Assembly (NCBI GenBank): GCA_030696845.1
Contig: JAUYRJ010000086.1
Coordinates: 1-43,040 of the forward strand
DNA from: Polynucleobacter sp.
GTDB lineage: Bacteria > Pseudomonadota > Gammaproteobacteria > Burkholderiales > Burkholderiaceae
Direction of reading: 5' to 3'
Length of the DNA: 43,040 nucleotides
In this document: positions 15,937 to 26,232 of the stretch, piece after piece
Numbering within the stretch: the stretch's first letter is position 1
How the letters are laid out: every line of letters starts with the position of its first letter
The notes under the pieces: generated by a model
The model's input: only the letters and a program-made list of their open reading frames with translations
Database searches by the model: none
Told to the model about the DNA's origin: nothing
Made by a program: the position numbers and the translations under genes

Positions 15937-18771
15937 GTGTTGCCCGTGAAAAAATCCTTACCCAGCAAGCCATTGGTAGTTCAAGCCGATATCGATACAG
16001 AAAAACCATTGGTAGAAGATATTCGCTTATTAGGTCGTATTTTGGGTGACGTGATCCGGGAGCAGGAAGGTAAAGCCATTTATGAATTAGTCGAACAGGT
16101 ACGTCGACTCTCGGTTGGCTTTCATCGTGATCGCGATGAGTCCGCCGACAAGGCCTTAAAGAAATTGCTGAAGGGTCTGTCAAGCGATTTAGCCATGAAA
16201 GTGTTGCGCGCCTTTACCTACTTTAGTCATTTGGCAAATCTGGCAGAAGATCGTCACCACCTTCGCCGCCGCGCTGTTTATGAGCGGATAGGCAATGCCC
16301 AAGAAGGCAGCATTGAAGTGAGTTTTAAGCGGCTACGTTCAGCTGGAATTTCTAGTAAGCGGATTGCAAAGACCTTGGCAAGCAGTTATGTATCGCCCGT
16401 TTTAACAGCGCATCCAACCGAAGTTCAGCGCACTAGTATTTTGGATGCCGAGCGTGACATTGCGAATCTCTTGACTGCGCGCGATCAAATTAAAGCGCGG
16501 GCAGATGCCGCGCATCTCGTGATAGGCGGCAAGGATGCCTTGGCGGCGAAAGAGTTGCAACTCAATGAGGCGCAAATTCGGGCGCGCGTAATTCAGTTAT
16601 GGCATACCCGTTTACTGCGTTTTTCTAAGCTTACGGTTGCTGATGAGATTGAAAATGCCCTTAGTTATTACGAAGCTACTTTTTTGCGCGAGATTCCTAA
16701 AATTTATGCAGAACTGGAAGATCATTTAAAGGGTGAGGCGGTGGCCAACTTTTTCAGAATGGGGCAGTGGACCGGCGGGGATCGTGATGGTAATCCGAAT
16801 GTCACAGCCCCAACGCTGGAATATGCTCTAAAGCGTCAAGCTGAACTGATATTGCGCCATTATTTAACCGAGGTTCACTACCTTGGAAGCGAATTGTCGC
16901 TATCAGCGTTATTGGTAAAGACCACACCCAAAATGCAAGCCTTAGCGAAAGCCTCGCCCGATGCGAATGAGCACCGAGTGGACGAGCCCTATCGAAGGGC
17001 TCTGACGGGCATCTATGCGCGTTTAGCCGCCACCTTAAAAGAGTTGACTGGTGGCGATGCTGCGAGACATGCTGTTGCCCCTCAAAATCCATACCCTAAT
17101 GCGCACGCTTTTTTAGCCGACTTGCGTACCATCGAGGCATCCTTGCAAACGCATGCAGCGCAGTCATTGGCGGATCGGCGCCTGCGCCCCCTCATTCGTG
17201 CGGTAGACGTATTTGGATTTCATTTGGCCACGGTGGATTTGCGCCAGAGCTCCGACAAACACGAGGAGGTGGTGGCGGAACTGTTATCGGTAGCTCGCGT
17301 GCACCCGAATTACGCCACCCTTTCTGAGATAGAGAAGCGCACGCTTTTATTGAGTTTATTGAATGACGCTAGGCCATTGCGTGTGCCACAGGCAAGCTAC
17401 TCCGATCTGACTATTTCCGAAATGGCTATTTTTGAAGCCGCTAAAGTCATGCGGACTCGCTTTGGCGAGGATGCGATTCGGCATTACATCATTAGTCATA
17501 CGGAAACCGTGAGCGATTTATTAGAGGTGCTACTCCTCCAAAAAGAGGTGGGTCTAATGCGTGGCACCTTGGATGCCAAAGCCCTTAATGAATTAATCGT
17601 GGTCCCTCTGTTTGAAACCATCGATGATTTGCGTAATGCCGCGCCGATCATGCGCGAGTTTTATGCCTTACCCGGTATAGCGGGTCTAGTGAAGCGTTCG
17701 GGTGCCGAGCAGGACATCATGTTGGGCTACTCGGATAGTAATAAGGATGGCGGCATTTTTACCAGCAATTGGGAGTTGTATTGCGCCGAGATTGCCTTAG
17801 TGAAGCTCTTTGATGCCTTAGCCGAAAGCCATGGCATTCAGCTGCGCTTGTTTCATGGCCGCGGTGGTACGGTGGGGCGAGGCGGTGGTCCGAGCTATGA
17901 GGCGATTTTGGCGCAGCCACCCGGAACCGTTCGTGGGCAAATTCGTTTGACCGAACAAGGGGAAGTGATTGGCTCCAAATACGCTAACCCTGAAATCGGT
18001 CGGCGTAATTTAGAAACCTTGATTGCGGCTACTTTGGAGGCTACTTTATTACAACCCACCAAGCCAGCGACCCCTGTATTTTTGAAGGCCGCCGCTACTC
18101 TATCCGAAGCCAGCATGGCGGCATATCGCCACCTTGTCTATGAGACGCCCGGTTTTGCGGATTATTTTTTCAGCGCGACGCCCATTCGCGAGATTGCCAA
18201 GCTCAATATCGGTTCACGCCCAGCCTCGCGTAAGGCCAGTCAGCAAATTGAGGATTTGCGCGCCATTCCATGGGGATTTAGCTGGGGGCAGTGTCGTTTA
18301 ACCTTGCCCGGTTGGTATGGTTTTGGCTCGGCGGTGGAATCATTCTTAAGTGAGGGTAAGACGAATGGTTTGCAAACGCTACAAAAAATGTATCGCGAGT
18401 GGCCCTTTTTTCGTACGCTTTTATCCAATATGGACATGGCCTTAGCGAAAAGCGATTTGGCTTTAGGCGCACGCTATGGGGAGTTAGTGGCGGATGCGCG
18501 CTTGCGTAAGCGTATTTTTAGCGCGATTGAAGCCGAATGGCAAAAAACAGTGGGCGCATTGGCTCTTATTACAGGCGAGAAGCAGCGACTTGCGAATAAC
18601 CCAGGCCTGGCCCGTTCAATTCGGCACCGCTTTCCGTACATCGATCCCTTGCACCATTTGCAAATTGAGTTGGTACGTCGCTATCGAGAAGGTCAAACCG
18701 ATGAGCGAGTGCAGCGGGGTATTCATATCGCGATCAATGGGATTGCTGCGGGGCTTCGTAATACGGGCTAA
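15937..18771 (+). CDS. ppc: Phosphoenolpyruvate carboxylase
   Basis: An anaplerotic enzyme: PEP + bicarbonate to oxaloacetate + phosphate. The 944-residue protein has all signature motifs: [12 protein letters not shown] near residue 160, the glycine-rich [24 protein letters not shown], and the invariant C-terminus R-N-T-G. There is no ATG near the start: candidates are GTG 15937, TTG 15940 and GTG 15946, and none has a strong ribosome binding site. It is followed by convergent genes 8 bases away. Confidence 0.97.
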   Translation: MLPVKKSLPSKPLVVQADIDTEKPLVEDIRLLGRILGDVIREQEGKAIYELVEQVRRLSVGFHRDRDESADKALKKLLKGLSSDLAMKVLRAFTYFSHLANLAEDRHHLRRRAVYERIGNAQEGSIEVSFKRLRSAGISSKRIAKTLASSYVSPVLTAHPTEVQRTSILDAERDIANLLTARDQIKARADAAHLVIGGKDALAAKELQLNEAQIRARVIQLWHTRLLRFSKLTVADEIENALSYYEATFLREIPKIYAELEDHLKGEAVANFFRMGQWTGGDRDGNPNVTAPTLEYALKRQAELILRHYLTEVHYLGSELSLSALLVKTTPKMQALAKASPDANEHRVDEPYRRALTGIYARLAATLKELTGGDAARHAVAPQNPYPNAHAFLADLRTIEASLQTHAAQSLADRRLRPLIRAVDVFGFHLATVDLRQSSDKHEEVVAELLSVARVHPNYATLSEIEKRTLLLSLLNDARPLRVPQASYSDLTISEMAIFEAAKVMRTRFGEDAIRHYIISHTETVSDLLEVLLLQKEVGLMRGTLDAKALNELIVVPLFETIDDLRNAAPIMREFYALPGIAGLVKRSGAEQDIMLGYSDSNKDGGIFTSNWELYCAEIALVKLFDALAESHGIQLRLFHGRGGTVGRGGGPSYEAILAQPPGTVRGQIRLTEQGEVIGSKYANPEIGRRNLETLIAATLEATLLQPTKPATPVFLKAAATLSEASMAAYRHLVYETPGFADYFFSATPIREIAKLNIGSRPASRKASQQIEDLRAIPWGFSWGQCRLTLPGWYGFGSAVESFLSEGKTNGLQTLQKMYREWPFFRTLLSNMDMALAKSDLALGARYGELVADARLRKRIFSAIEAEWQKTVGALALITGEKQRLANNPGLARSIRHRFPYIDPLHHLQIELVRRYREGQTDERVQRGIHIAINGIAAGLRNTG

Positions 18772-18779
18772 GACGGATG

Positions 18780-19370
18780 CTAGCGTAGAGCTGCGAGGAC
18801 GCGATGCGACAGGGGTTTACCTTTGGGATCAACTCGTACCAGAATCATTTCACCCGATCCTAAAACCACACCGGTATAGGCTTCAATATTGACGTGGTGG
18901 CTCACCATGATGATGGGGGTTTGGGGATGTCTTTTTAAGCTGGCTTGCACCAGCTGTCGCAGACCCTCGGTTTGTTGCTTGGCCAGACTCATATTGCCAA
19001 AAAATGAACCGAGCGATGGTTCGATGGTAACGGGCCCCTTATTTAACAAGCTTGCAGTATCAATGCAGCGGCACCACGGGCTACTGAAGACGATTGCCTG
19101 ACGGATGCCTTGTTCGGATAGCCATTGACCGGTTCTTACCGCCTGTGCTTTGCCAGCCTCGCCTAAATTGCGCTGGGTGCCGCACTGATCTAGTCGATAT
19201 CCTGCGGGGTCGCTAAATCCCGGTGCATCGGCATGTCGCATCAGCAAAACATGGCGGCCATCGCTGAGTTCATCTGCCAAACTTGCCAGTACCGGCGAAC
19301 TCAAAAATAGGGCAAGGAATACAGCGCAGCAGTTACGCCGCAGTGAATTGATAGTGGCATGCTTTACCAC
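18780..19370 (-). CDS. Histidine phosphatase family protein, exported
   Basis: A 196-residue protein with a signal peptide (about residues 1-30; hydrophobic core A-V-F-L-A-L-F-L-S-S-P-V-L-A). The phosphatase motif L-L-M-R-H-A-D-A-P-G carries the nucleophilic His. A second catalytic His is in M-V-S-H-H-V-N-I. R-N-L-G-E-A-G-K-A-Q-A and F-S-S-P-W-C-R-C-I-D-T-A also fit the family. It probably acts in the periplasm; the substrate is unknown. Its start overlaps the end of the SDR gene by 7 bases, so they are likely co-transcribed. Confidence 0.85.
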   Translation of the reverse strand: MVKHATINSLRRNCCAVFLALFLSSPVLASLADELSDGRHVLLMRHADAPGFSDPAGYRLDQCGTQRNLGEAGKAQAVRTGQWLSEQGIRQAIVFSSPWCRCIDTASLLNKGPVTIEPSLGSFFGNMSLAKQQTEGLRQLVQASLKRHPQTPIIMVSHHVNIEAYTGVVLGSGEMILVRVDPKGKPLSHRVLAALR

Positions 19371-20059
19371 GGTAGCTTTTCACCTGAGTAACTATAAAAA
19401 CTACCAGACTCGGATAGAGGAATGCCATCCAACACGGCCAGCATGTCCTTTGCCGCATCTTCCGCCGCCCTGCCAATCTGCTCACCTTTAAACGGCCTCG
19501 ATAGCTTGAAATTAACGGTTCCGGGGTGTAGCGCGATCAATTTGGTGTTGGGCTGCGTACGCCGCAGTTCGATCGATGCGGTTTTAAGCAGCATATTGAG
19601 CGCCGCCTTAGAGGCGCGGTAGCTATACCAGCCGCCTAGGCGATTGTCTTCAATGCTCCCTACTTTGGCGGAGAGCATGCCCATGATGGCACACTCTTTA
19701 TCAAGTAAAGGGGTGAACTTAGCGATTGTCATTGCAGGCCCGAACGCGTTGATTTTAAGTAGAGCCTCTAATTGCTCGTAACGCAGATCAGCTAGTTTTT
19801 TTTCAGGGCCCCAGTGTTCGGTATGAAGGACGCCAATGGTATTGATAATCAAATGAAAGGGGCCTGAAGAGCGGAGTACCTCTGCTGCGTTGGTAATCGA
19901 GGCCTCATCGGCATAATCCATCGCAGGGCTGGAATGCCGATGGATGCCAATCACTTCGCCGGCGCGCGGGTCTGCTCTCAATAGGTTTAAAAAAGCAGAA
20001 CCAATGGTGCCCGATGAGCCAATCACGAGGGCGCGGTAAGCTTCAGGAAGGGAGCGCAC
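19364..20059 (-). CDS. SDR family oxidoreductase (C-factor/CsgA-like)
   Basis: A 231-residue short-chain dehydrogenase/reductase. The nucleotide-binding motif is G-S-S-G-T-I-G near residues 14-20, and the catalytic Y-x-x-x-K is Y-S-Y-R-A-S-K-A-A-L-N near 148. N-T-I-G-V-L-H replaces the usual N-N-A-G. The sequence resembles the C-factor-like SDRs of aquatic bacteria; the substrate is unknown. It is downstream of a TIGR02450 gene (3-base gap) and upstream of the phosphatase. Confidence 0.85.
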   Translation of the reverse strand: MRSLPEAYRALVIGSSGTIGSAFLNLLRADPRAGEVIGIHRHSSPAMDYADEASITNAAEVLRSSGPFHLIINTIGVLHTEHWGPEKKLADLRYEQLEALLKINAFGPAMTIAKFTPLLDKECAIMGMLSAKVGSIEDNRLGGWYSYRASKAALNMLLKTASIELRRTQPNTKLIALHPGTVNFKLSRPFKGEQIGRAAEDAAKDMLAVLDGIPLSESGSFYSYSGEKLPW

Positions 20060-20062
20060 CGT

Positions 20063-20296
20063 TTACACCCAACCCTGTTTCCAAACATGCGGATCAGTCA
20101 GTTCACGCCATGGAATGCATTGCGCCTGTTTGGTCAATACCGCTTCAATCTCAACCAACTCAATCACGCCATCCGGTGGCTCTGGCAAGATGACTTTGCT
20201 GACTAAAAAATGCTTTTGTTTTTGAATCGGGTGAACCGCAGTCCACTTGCTCAGTAATAATTTTTTAGGGCTTAAGGAGTTTTTCCGCTGCATCAT
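20063..20296 (-). CDS. TIGR02450 family Trp-rich protein
   Basis: A 77-residue protein with K-K-L-L-L-S-K-W-T-A-V-H-P-I-Q-K-Q-K-H-F near the N-terminus, the hallmark of the TIGR02450 family (cyanobacteria and proteobacteria). The W-T-A and W-R-E-L-T-D-P-x-x-W-K segments are also conserved. The function is unknown. There are two tandem ATG codons at the start. It is 3 bases from the SDR gene. Confidence 0.8.
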   Translation of the reverse strand: MMQRKNSLSPKKLLLSKWTAVHPIQKQKHFLVSKVILPEPPDGVIELVEIEAVLTKQAQCIPWRELTDPHVWKQGWV

Positions 20297-20303
20297 GATG
20301 TGC

Positions 20304-20666
20304 TTAAAGCGCTACGCATTGGTAGGATGTTTTGCCCAGCAGAAGTGCGCCGGAGCTTGGTGTGAATCGGACCGCGGACGACCGCGTTTCTGGCGGGCAA
20401 CGTTTATCGAAGTAACTATCATGACCTAAGCTGCCGCAGTAATTGATTTGCGTTTGTGGGATCGCTTGTGCATCAAGTCCGATTGACTGAGCGGGGTCGA
20501 ATTTCATGGCGGATCGATCCAGTATGATCGTCATCTTTTGTGGAGATGCAGGATCGGTGGCGCTGCAGTTCCACGTCACATAATCCTGCTGATTACACCC
20601 CATGAGCATGCTAGATAGCCCAATGGCGATGCAATAACAGAGTGTGCGCTGGTGGGGTAAATTCAT
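20304..20666 (-). CDS. Small lipoprotein, function unknown
   Basis: A 120-residue protein with a lipoprotein signal peptide: basic start, hydrophobic core and the lipobox L-M-G-C. The mature domain has further cysteines (N-C-S-A, N-Y-C-G, R-C-P-P, Y-Q-C-V) that could form two disulfides in the periplasm. I chose ATG 20666 (M-N-L-P-H-Q-R) over an upstream in-frame ATG at 20693 because it gives a normal signal peptide length. No family is recognised. Confidence 0.65.
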   Translation of the reverse strand: MNLPHQRTLCYCIAIGLSSMLMGCNQQDYVTWNCSATDPASPQKMTIILDRSAMKFDPAQSIGLDAQAIPQTQINYCGSLGHDSYFDKRCPPETRSSAVRFTPSSGALLLGKTSYQCVAL

Positions 20667-20728
20667 AGACTTCAGTAAATAGTGACGTGTCAAGCCATTC
20701 TAGTGAATAAGCCTTACACTTGCTGGCA

Positions 20729-21025
20729 ATGAACCTCTTTTCTGAACCCGTCGTCGGCCATTTACCCAAGAAAGAGCTCGGTTTGGAGGATATTTCCCGG
20801 GTGATTGAGATGGCCTGGGAGGACCGCACCCCATTTGAGGCGATTCAATTCAGCTATGGTTTGAGCGAGTCCGATGTGATTCGCCTGATGCGATCACGAC
20901 TAAAAGCAGGCTCCTTTCGCCTATGGCGCAAGCGGGTGACGGGCCGCGTCACGAAACACCAAGCCTTGCGGAGCCCAGAAGTGATGCGCGCGTATTGCAA
21001 AACCCAATATAAGCAGTCCGCATGA
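20729..21025 (+). CDS. TIGR03643 family protein
   Basis: A 98-residue protein with the pattern V-I-E-M-A-W-E-D-R-T-P-F-E-A-I, L-S-E-S-D-V-I-R-L-M-R, and F-R-L-W-R-K-R-V-T-G-R-V-T-K-H, which fits TIGR03643. It has a helix-turn-helix-like middle and a basic C-terminus; its function is unknown. I chose ATG 20729 over the in-frame start at 20720. The stop overlaps the DCC gene start (ATGA), so the two are coupled. Confidence 0.8.
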   Translation: MNLFSEPVVGHLPKKELGLEDISRVIEMAWEDRTPFEAIQFSYGLSESDVIRLMRSRLKAGSFRLWRKRVTGRVTKHQALRSPEVMRAYCKTQYKQSA

Positions 21026-21450
21026 GCGCATCACCCACGAAGCCGTTTACTTTATTTTATGATGGCGCTTGTCCTTTATGTCAGGCCGAGATGGTTTTTT
21101 TACAGGCTCGCAATCAGGATGGCCTATTGCGTTTTGTAGACATTAATTCGTCGCAGTACGATGCCCAGCAGCTGGGTGTGTCCTGTGAGGCCGCCTTGGC
21201 GAGCATGTATGGCCAAGAGGAGGGTGGGGAACTGATTAATGGAGTGGCCGTTTTTGGAGAGGCATATCGACGCGCTAACCTCCCTATCTTGACTTGGATC
21301 TTTACCCGCAGCTGGATGATGCCGATTCTGAAGCCAAGCTATTCTTTCTTTGCTAAACACCGGCATGCGATTTCAAATTACTTCGGACCTCCCTTATTGC
21401 GCCTGGCCAAATTACGCTACCCAAACGCCCACAAAGATCAGATTCACTAA
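21022..21450 (+). CDS. DCC family thiol-disulfide oxidoreductase (DUF393)
   Basis: A 142-residue protein with the name-giving motif near the N-terminus: F-Y-D-G-A-C-P-L-C-Q-A-E. The CxxC and the D-I-N-S-S-Q-Y-D segment match the DUF393/DCC family, which has a thioredoxin-like fold and is predicted to be redox active. The start overlaps the TIGR03643 stop. Confidence 0.85.
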   Translation: MSASPTKPFTLFYDGACPLCQAEMVFLQARNQDGLLRFVDINSSQYDAQQLGVSCEAALASMYGQEEGGELINGVAVFGEAYRRANLPILTWIFTRSWMMPILKPSYSFFAKHRHAISNYFGPPLLRLAKLRYPNAHKDQIH

Positions 21451-21492
21451 TTTTTGTGGTGTGGAGAATGCATTTCCTTGTATCGTAGCGGT

Positions 21493-22002
21493 ATGAAATC
21501 GCTCTTACTCCGCTTGCTCTGGGTGGCCATTGGCTCCTCGATTGCAATTACAGCCGCCCTTTGGATTACGGGCAGCTCAACAACACCATTGGTATTGGCT
21601 TCGCTGGGTGGCTCCACCTTATTCTTATTTGGTTTAACTACCTTACCGCCCGCTCAGCCCAGAGCGCTATTTGGAGGTCATTTGATTGGAGCGGGGGTCG
21701 GCATTGCCTGCTATCAATTGGCAGGCGATGCAATGTGGGTGATGGTGCTGTCGGTTGTTATTACTATTTTATTGATGCTGCTAACAAAAACCGTGCATCC
21801 ACCGGCGGGCGCTAATCCACTCATCATGATCCAAGCGCATGCGGGACTCATGCATTTGGGTGGAGCGGTGATGTTGGGCGTATTAGCCATTTTCATTACG
21901 GCTGTAGTTTGGACTCATCTTGGGGTTGGTAAGCGTAAATACCCACTAGTGTGGAATCAGCCATCCCCGCCGACGAGCAACTGGAGTATTTGGACGGACT
22001 AA
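21493..22002 (+). CDS. HPP family membrane protein
   Basis: A 169-residue protein with four to five membrane spans and the family signature V-H-P-P-A-G-A-N-P-L. HPP proteins are integral membrane proteins; some are implicated in nitrite transport in plant plastids, but the bacterial role is not established. I chose ATG 21493 (M-K-S-L-L-L-R-L-L) because the 13 upstream codons add a non-conserved Cys/Trp-rich leader. It is 42 bases after the DCC gene. Confidence 0.8.
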   Translation: MKSLLLRLLWVAIGSSIAITAALWITGSSTTPLVLASLGGSTLFLFGLTTLPPAQPRALFGGHLIGAGVGIACYQLAGDAMWVMVLSVVITILLMLLTKTVHPPAGANPLIMIQAHAGLMHLGGAVMLGVLAIFITAVVWTHLGVGKRKYPLVWNQPSPPTSNWSIWTD

Positions 22003-22028
22003 TATGTTGATTTTTAATCCCTAATGCA

Positions 22029-22886
22029 ATGACCAGTCACTCAACAAACCCATCCCATCAGCGTGCGCATTCCCTGAAAGAGCGCCTATATGTTGTCATT
22101 TTCGAATCCGACACCAAGATGGGTTTGTTATTTGATCGGGTTTTAATTTACGCCATACTTCTTTCGGTATTAGCGGTAGTGCTTGATAGCGTCGAGTCGA
22201 TCTCTAAAAAATACCACCATCCGCTGGTAATTATCGAGTGGGTATTTACGGCGATTTTTAGTGTTGAATACGCCGCTCGCTTGTATTGCGCTAAATACCG
22301 CTGGCGCTATGCGACTAGTTTTTACGGCATCATCGATTTTCTGGCGGTAGTTCCAACCTACCTTGCACTTCTCTTCCCAGAGCTGCATGCTTTGATTGAT
22401 GTGCGTGTACTGCGTCTCATTCGGATGTTCCGTATTTTTAAGCTGACTGAGTACATGTCGGAATACCAGCATCTCGCTGAAGCCCTTTCAGCCAGTAGGA
22501 GAAAGATCATGGTCTTTCTCTCTGTAGTGCTAATGGTAGTGATGGTGATGGGCTCGCTCATGTATGTTGTTGAAGGGCCGAGAAACGGATTTACCAGCAT
22601 TCCGGTGTCCGTTTATTGGGCCATTACCACCATGACAACAGTCGGTTTTGGTGACATTACACCGCAAACCGATCTCGGCAAATTCATTGCTTCCGCCATG
22701 ATGTTGATGGGCTGGGGGACACTAGCCGTACCAACAGGAATTGTGACCGCGGAGATGGCGCATCATCGCAACCAATCCTTTATCTTGAAACGGTCCTGCG
22801 ATGCGTGCTGCACCAATGGGTACGAGGCAAGCGATCAGTACTGTCGCCATTGCGGAACGCGCTTTCCGGATCCGCAAACCGGCTAA
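22029..22886 (+). CDS. Voltage-gated potassium channel with C-terminal zinc ribbon
   Basis: A 285-residue inner-membrane protein. It has six hydrophobic spans, a charged S4-like segment (V-R-V-L-R-L-I-R-M-F-R-I-F-K-L), and the selectivity filter T-T-V-G-F-G-D before the last span. This is the Kv/KvAP-type ion transport family. After the pore there is a short cytosolic tail with C-x2-C-C ... C-x2-C-G (about residues 255-275) that looks like a zinc ribbon and could be a metal or redox sensor; that function is inferred. Confidence 0.88.
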   Translation: MTSHSTNPSHQRAHSLKERLYVVIFESDTKMGLLFDRVLIYAILLSVLAVVLDSVESISKKYHHPLVIIEWVFTAIFSVEYAARLYCAKYRWRYATSFYGIIDFLAVVPTYLALLFPELHALIDVRVLRLIRMFRIFKLTEYMSEYQHLAEALSASRRKIMVFLSVVLMVVMVMGSLMYVVEGPRNGFTSIPVSVYWAITTMTTVGFGDITPQTDLGKFIASAMMLMGWGTLAVPTGIVTAEMAHHRNQSFILKRSCDACCTNGYEASDQYCRHCGTRFPDPQTG

Positions 22887-22935
22887 ATCAATTTACTCAG
22901 AACATGAAATAACGCACATGATGGCCATGGTGGGT

Positions 22936-22968
22936 TGAATAAAAAAGCCTGCTATCGCTAGCAGGCTT
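22936..22968 (-). terminator. Rho-independent terminator after the FKBP gene
   Basis: A perfect 10-bp stem (AAGCCTGCTA / TAGCAGGCTT) has a 4-base TCGC loop. On the minus strand it is followed by a run of T (the plus-strand A-run at 22939-22946), so it best serves the leftward FKBP gene. It may also stop the potassium channel transcript. Confidence 0.85.
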
Positions 22969-22994
22969 CGAGTGGATTTGTTTTTTCGTATGAA

Positions 22995-23471
22995 TTAATT
23001 CACGCCAAGCAATTCCACGTCAAAAACTAGGGTGGCGTTGGGAGGAATGACTCCGCCTGCACCCCTAGCGCCGTAGCCCATCTCCGATGGAATAATTAAG
23101 GTGCGCTTGCCACCAATTTTCATGCCGGCAACACCTTCGTCCCAGCCTTTAATAACGCGTCCACCGCCCAATGGAAAATCAAATGCTTGGCCACGGTCGA
23201 CTGAGCTATCAAACTTCTTTCCTTTGAGGTCGCCGGCAGCAGGATCATAGAGCCAGCCGGTGTAATGGACGGATACATCTGATCCTGGGGTTGCCTCGGC
23301 GCCATTGCCGACAACGGTATCAATTTTTTGGAGTTCGCTCACAGTATTTGCCTTTATAGAAGGGTTGCTTGAAGGGGGTGCTTGGGTGTTGGTGTTGGTA
23401 TTTGGCCACCAGAATGCCACAGCCAAGATTGCTGGCGCGGCAATGAGGCCTAATTTCAGGTACGTATTCAT
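22995..23471 (-). CDS. FKBP-type peptidyl-prolyl cis-trans isomerase, membrane-anchored or exported
   Basis: A 158-residue protein. An N-terminal hydrophobic segment (about residues 7-21) and a Ser/Thr/Asn/Pro-rich linker are followed by one FKBP domain: [49 protein letters not shown]. It probably folds proline-containing segments in the periplasm. It is divergent from icd, with 256 bases between the starts. Confidence 0.93.
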   Translation of the reverse strand: MNTYLKLGLIAAPAILAVAFWWPNTNTNTQAPPSSNPSIKANTVSELQKIDTVVGNGAEATPGSDVSVHYTGWLYDPAAGDLKGKKFDSSVDRGQAFDFPLGGGRVIKGWDEGVAGMKIGGKRTLIIPSEMGYGARGAGGVIPPNATLVFDVELLGVN

Positions 23472-23535
23472 GCGCTGATCATTCGAAGGTGGTGGGTGTA
23501 TGGAATTAATTACGCACTATTGTGGTGCATTTTAT

Positions 23536-23566
23536 GGGTTTATTGTCTTCACTAGGTAATAAACCC
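23536..23566. promoter_or_regulatory. Inverted repeat in the FKBP / icd divergent region
   Basis: Perfect 9-bp arms GGGTTTATT / AATAAACCC are separated by 13 bases, in the space between two outward-reading genes. A terminator would be out of place here, so an operator or transcript hairpin in the icd leader is more likely. No regulator can be named. Confidence 0.4.
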
Positions 23567-23727
23567 TTTCAGTATATAAAACCATTCACTAATGCGCTAG
23601 GTTGGTGATTTAAAATGCAAATAATTTCATTTTTCTCAATTGTGCACATGCAGCAAAAATTGAGATGAAATGTGAAAAGCGGACATCAGTCCGTACTTAA
23701 GCGGTCCACCCAAATTGAGGAATAGTC

Positions 23728-25962
23728 ATGGCATCAGCGAATTCAAAGATCATTTATACGCTTACAGACGAAGCACCCGCGCTAGCGACCTGCGCCTTTT
23801 TGCCTATTATCAGCGCCTTTGCAAAGCCAGCAGGAGTTGAAATTGTTCAAAGCGATATTTCTGTAGCGGCGCGGATCTTGGCGGAATTCTCCGACTACTT
23901 AACGGATGCGCAAAAAGTGCCCGACAATTTGGCTGAACTCGGCAAGATGACTTTGCTGCCAGATACCAACATCATCAAACTACCTAACATCAGCGCGTCG
24001 GTACCGCAATTGCAAGATGCAATCAAGGAGCTGCAGGAGAAGGGTTATAAGATCCCGAGCTTTCCGGATGAGCCCAAAACCGATGAGGAGAAAAGTATCC
24101 GCGCGCGCTATTCCAAGTGCTTAGGTAGCGCCGTTAACCCCGTATTGCGTGAAGGAAATTCAGATCGCAGGGCGCCTGCCGCGGTAAAGCGGTACGCACG
24201 CAATAATCCGCATTCGATGGGCGAGTGGAGCCAAGCGTCGCGTACCCACGTATCGCACATGCACGGCGGCGACTTCTATTCCAGTGAGAAGTCGATGACG
24301 ATGAGTAAGGCGTGCGATGTCAAGATGGATTTGGTGACTAAAAGTGGCAAGACCATCGTGCTCAAGCCTAAGGTTTCACTCCAAGAAGGTGAAATTATTG
24401 ACAGCATGTTCATGAGTAAAAAAGCCTTATGTGCTTTTTACGAAGAGCAGATGGAGGATGCCTATAAAACTGGACTAATGTTCTCATTGCATGTGAAAGC
24501 AACCATGATGAAGGTTTCGCATCCGATCGTCTTTGGTCACGCAGTGAAGATTTTTTATAAAGATGCGTTTGAAAAACATGCCAAACTATTTGCCGAATTG
24601 GGCGTCAATCCCAATAATGGTTTGAGCAGTGTGTACGACAAGATCGCGACGCTGCCAGATTCCAAGCGAGAAGAGATACTGAAAGACCTGCATGCTTGCC
24701 ATGAACATCGACCCGCATTGGCGATGGTGGATTCCGCCAAAGGCATTTCAAATCTGCACTCTCCGAGTGATGTGATTGTCGATGCGTCCATGCCGGCGAT
24801 GATTCGGATTGGAGGCAAGATGTGGGGCGCCGACGGCCGCCCGCAGGATACCAAGGCGGTTATTCCTGAAAGCACCTTTGCCCGCATCTACCAAGAAATC
24901 ATTAATTTCTGTAAAACCCACGGCAACTTTGACCCCAAAACCATGGGAACCGTACCCAATGTGGGCTTAATGGCGCAGCAAGCCGAAGAATACGGCTCGC
25001 ACGACAAGACCTTTGAAATCCCAGAAGATGGCCTTGCACGAATTGTTGCGGACGACGGCACGGTTCTAATTGAGCAGCAGGTGGAAGAGGGTGATATTTG
25101 GCGGATGTGCCAAGTGAAGGATGCTCCGATACGCGATTGGGTAAAACTCGCGGTTAATCGTGCTCGACTGTCCAATACGCCTGCTGTGTTTTGGCTTGAT
25201 GAATATCGCCCGCACGAAGCTGAGCTCACCAAGAAAGTGAAGAAGTATTTAAAGGACTATGACCTGACTGGGGTAGATATTCAAATCATGTCCCAGACAC
25301 GAGCCATGCGCTATACCTTAGAGCGCGTGATTCGCGGTAAAGATACGATTTCCGTCACGGGAAATATATTGCGCGACTATTTAACCGATTTATTCCCGAT
25401 TCTCGAATTGGGAACGAGCGCCAAGATGTTATCGATAGTCCCATTGATGGCAGGTGGCGGACTCTTTGAAACTGGCGCGGGCGGTTCCGCTCCAAAGCAC
25501 GTCAAGCAGTTGGTCGAAGAAAATCATTTGCGCTGGGATTCACTCGGTGAGTTTCTGGCTTTAGCGGTTTCGCTAGAGGACATTAGCGACAAGACTGGTA
25601 ATACCAAAGCCAAAATATTGGCGCGCACACTGGATGAGGCGACGGGTAAATTATTGGAAAATCGTAAATCGCCATCGACACGTACTGGCGAGTTGGATAA
25701 TCGCGGCAGCCAGTTTTACCTGTCGATGTATTGGGCCGAAGCCTTAGCGCAGCAAACCGAAGATAAGGCGTTGCAGGACTTCTTTGCGCCGATTGCAAAA
25801 GCCCTGCTCGAGAATGAGCAGAAGATTGTGGAAGAGCTCAATTCGGTTCAAGGCAAAGCAGTGGACATTGGCGGCTATTACTATGTCGATCCTAAAAAAT
25901 GCGAGGCGGTGATGCGCCCAAGCAAAACATTTAATGCCATTATTGAAGCAGCAAAAGCCTAG
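23728..25962 (+). CDS. icd: Isocitrate dehydrogenase, monomeric NADP-dependent type
   Basis: Oxidises isocitrate to 2-oxoglutarate with NADP in the TCA cycle. The 744-residue length is diagnostic of the monomeric Icd. Recognisable segments are [14 protein letters not shown] near the start, [28 protein letters not shown], and [14 protein letters not shown] near the C-terminus. There is a ribosome binding site (GAGG) before the ATG. It has its own long leader and is followed by a terminator about 150 bases downstream. Confidence 0.96.
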   Translation: MASANSKIIYTLTDEAPALATCAFLPIISAFAKPAGVEIVQSDISVAARILAEFSDYLTDAQKVPDNLAELGKMTLLPDTNIIKLPNISASVPQLQDAIKELQEKGYKIPSFPDEPKTDEEKSIRARYSKCLGSAVNPVLREGNSDRRAPAAVKRYARNNPHSMGEWSQASRTHVSHMHGGDFYSSEKSMTMSKACDVKMDLVTKSGKTIVLKPKVSLQEGEIIDSMFMSKKALCAFYEEQMEDAYKTGLMFSLHVKATMMKVSHPIVFGHAVKIFYKDAFEKHAKLFAELGVNPNNGLSSVYDKIATLPDSKREEILKDLHACHEHRPALAMVDSAKGISNLHSPSDVIVDASMPAMIRIGGKMWGADGRPQDTKAVIPESTFARIYQEIINFCKTHGNFDPKTMGTVPNVGLMAQQAEEYGSHDKTFEIPEDGLARIVADDGTVLIEQQVEEGDIWRMCQVKDAPIRDWVKLAVNRARLSNTPAVFWLDEYRPHEAELTKKVKKYLKDYDLTGVDIQIMSQTRAMRYTLERVIRGKDTISVTGNILRDYLTDLFPILELGTSAKMLSIVPLMAGGGLFETGAGGSAPKHVKQLVEENHLRWDSLGEFLALAVSLEDISDKTGNTKAKILARTLDEATGKLLENRKSPSTRTGELDNRGSQFYLSMYWAEALAQQTEDKALQDFFAPIAKALLENEQKIVEELNSVQGKAVDIGGYYYVDPKKCEAVMRPSKTFNAIIEAAKA

Positions 25963-26107
25963 TGATGTATTTGCTTGGCACACATTGAGTAGCGTGGCGA
26001 GTGATTGGCGAAACCGGTCATTCGCTTATTGTGGGGTGGCGCTCTTTCTGCTGCGCAGGCAGATCGTATTGCCGTTCGCAGTAATCCCAATTTTTTTATG
26101 GGTATTA

Positions 26108-26141
26108 GGGTTTTTGTGCAAAGCCGCAAAACCCATTTTTT
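26108..26141 (+). terminator. Probable terminator downstream of icd
   Basis: GGGTTTT pairs with AAAACCC, extended by an imperfect G/C-containing inner stem, and is followed by a T-run (CATTTTTTT). It is about 145 bases after the icd stop. It lies in the 365-base stretch 25963-26327, which otherwise holds the nested inverted repeat at 26233-26278 and an open frame that I reject. Confidence 0.65.
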
Positions 26142-26232
26142 TATGTTTTAATTCTTTTAATGAAGCACTGGGGAGTAGCCTACTCAGCAATGTGTCCCGC
26201 ATATCGTCAATACGTCCAAGCCCTCATCAGGG

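Noticed and set aside
12387-23594. 14-base repeat CCATTCACTAATGC near 12387 and 23581
   Set aside because: A shared 14-mer is expected by chance a few times in 43 kb, and the surroundings do not match.
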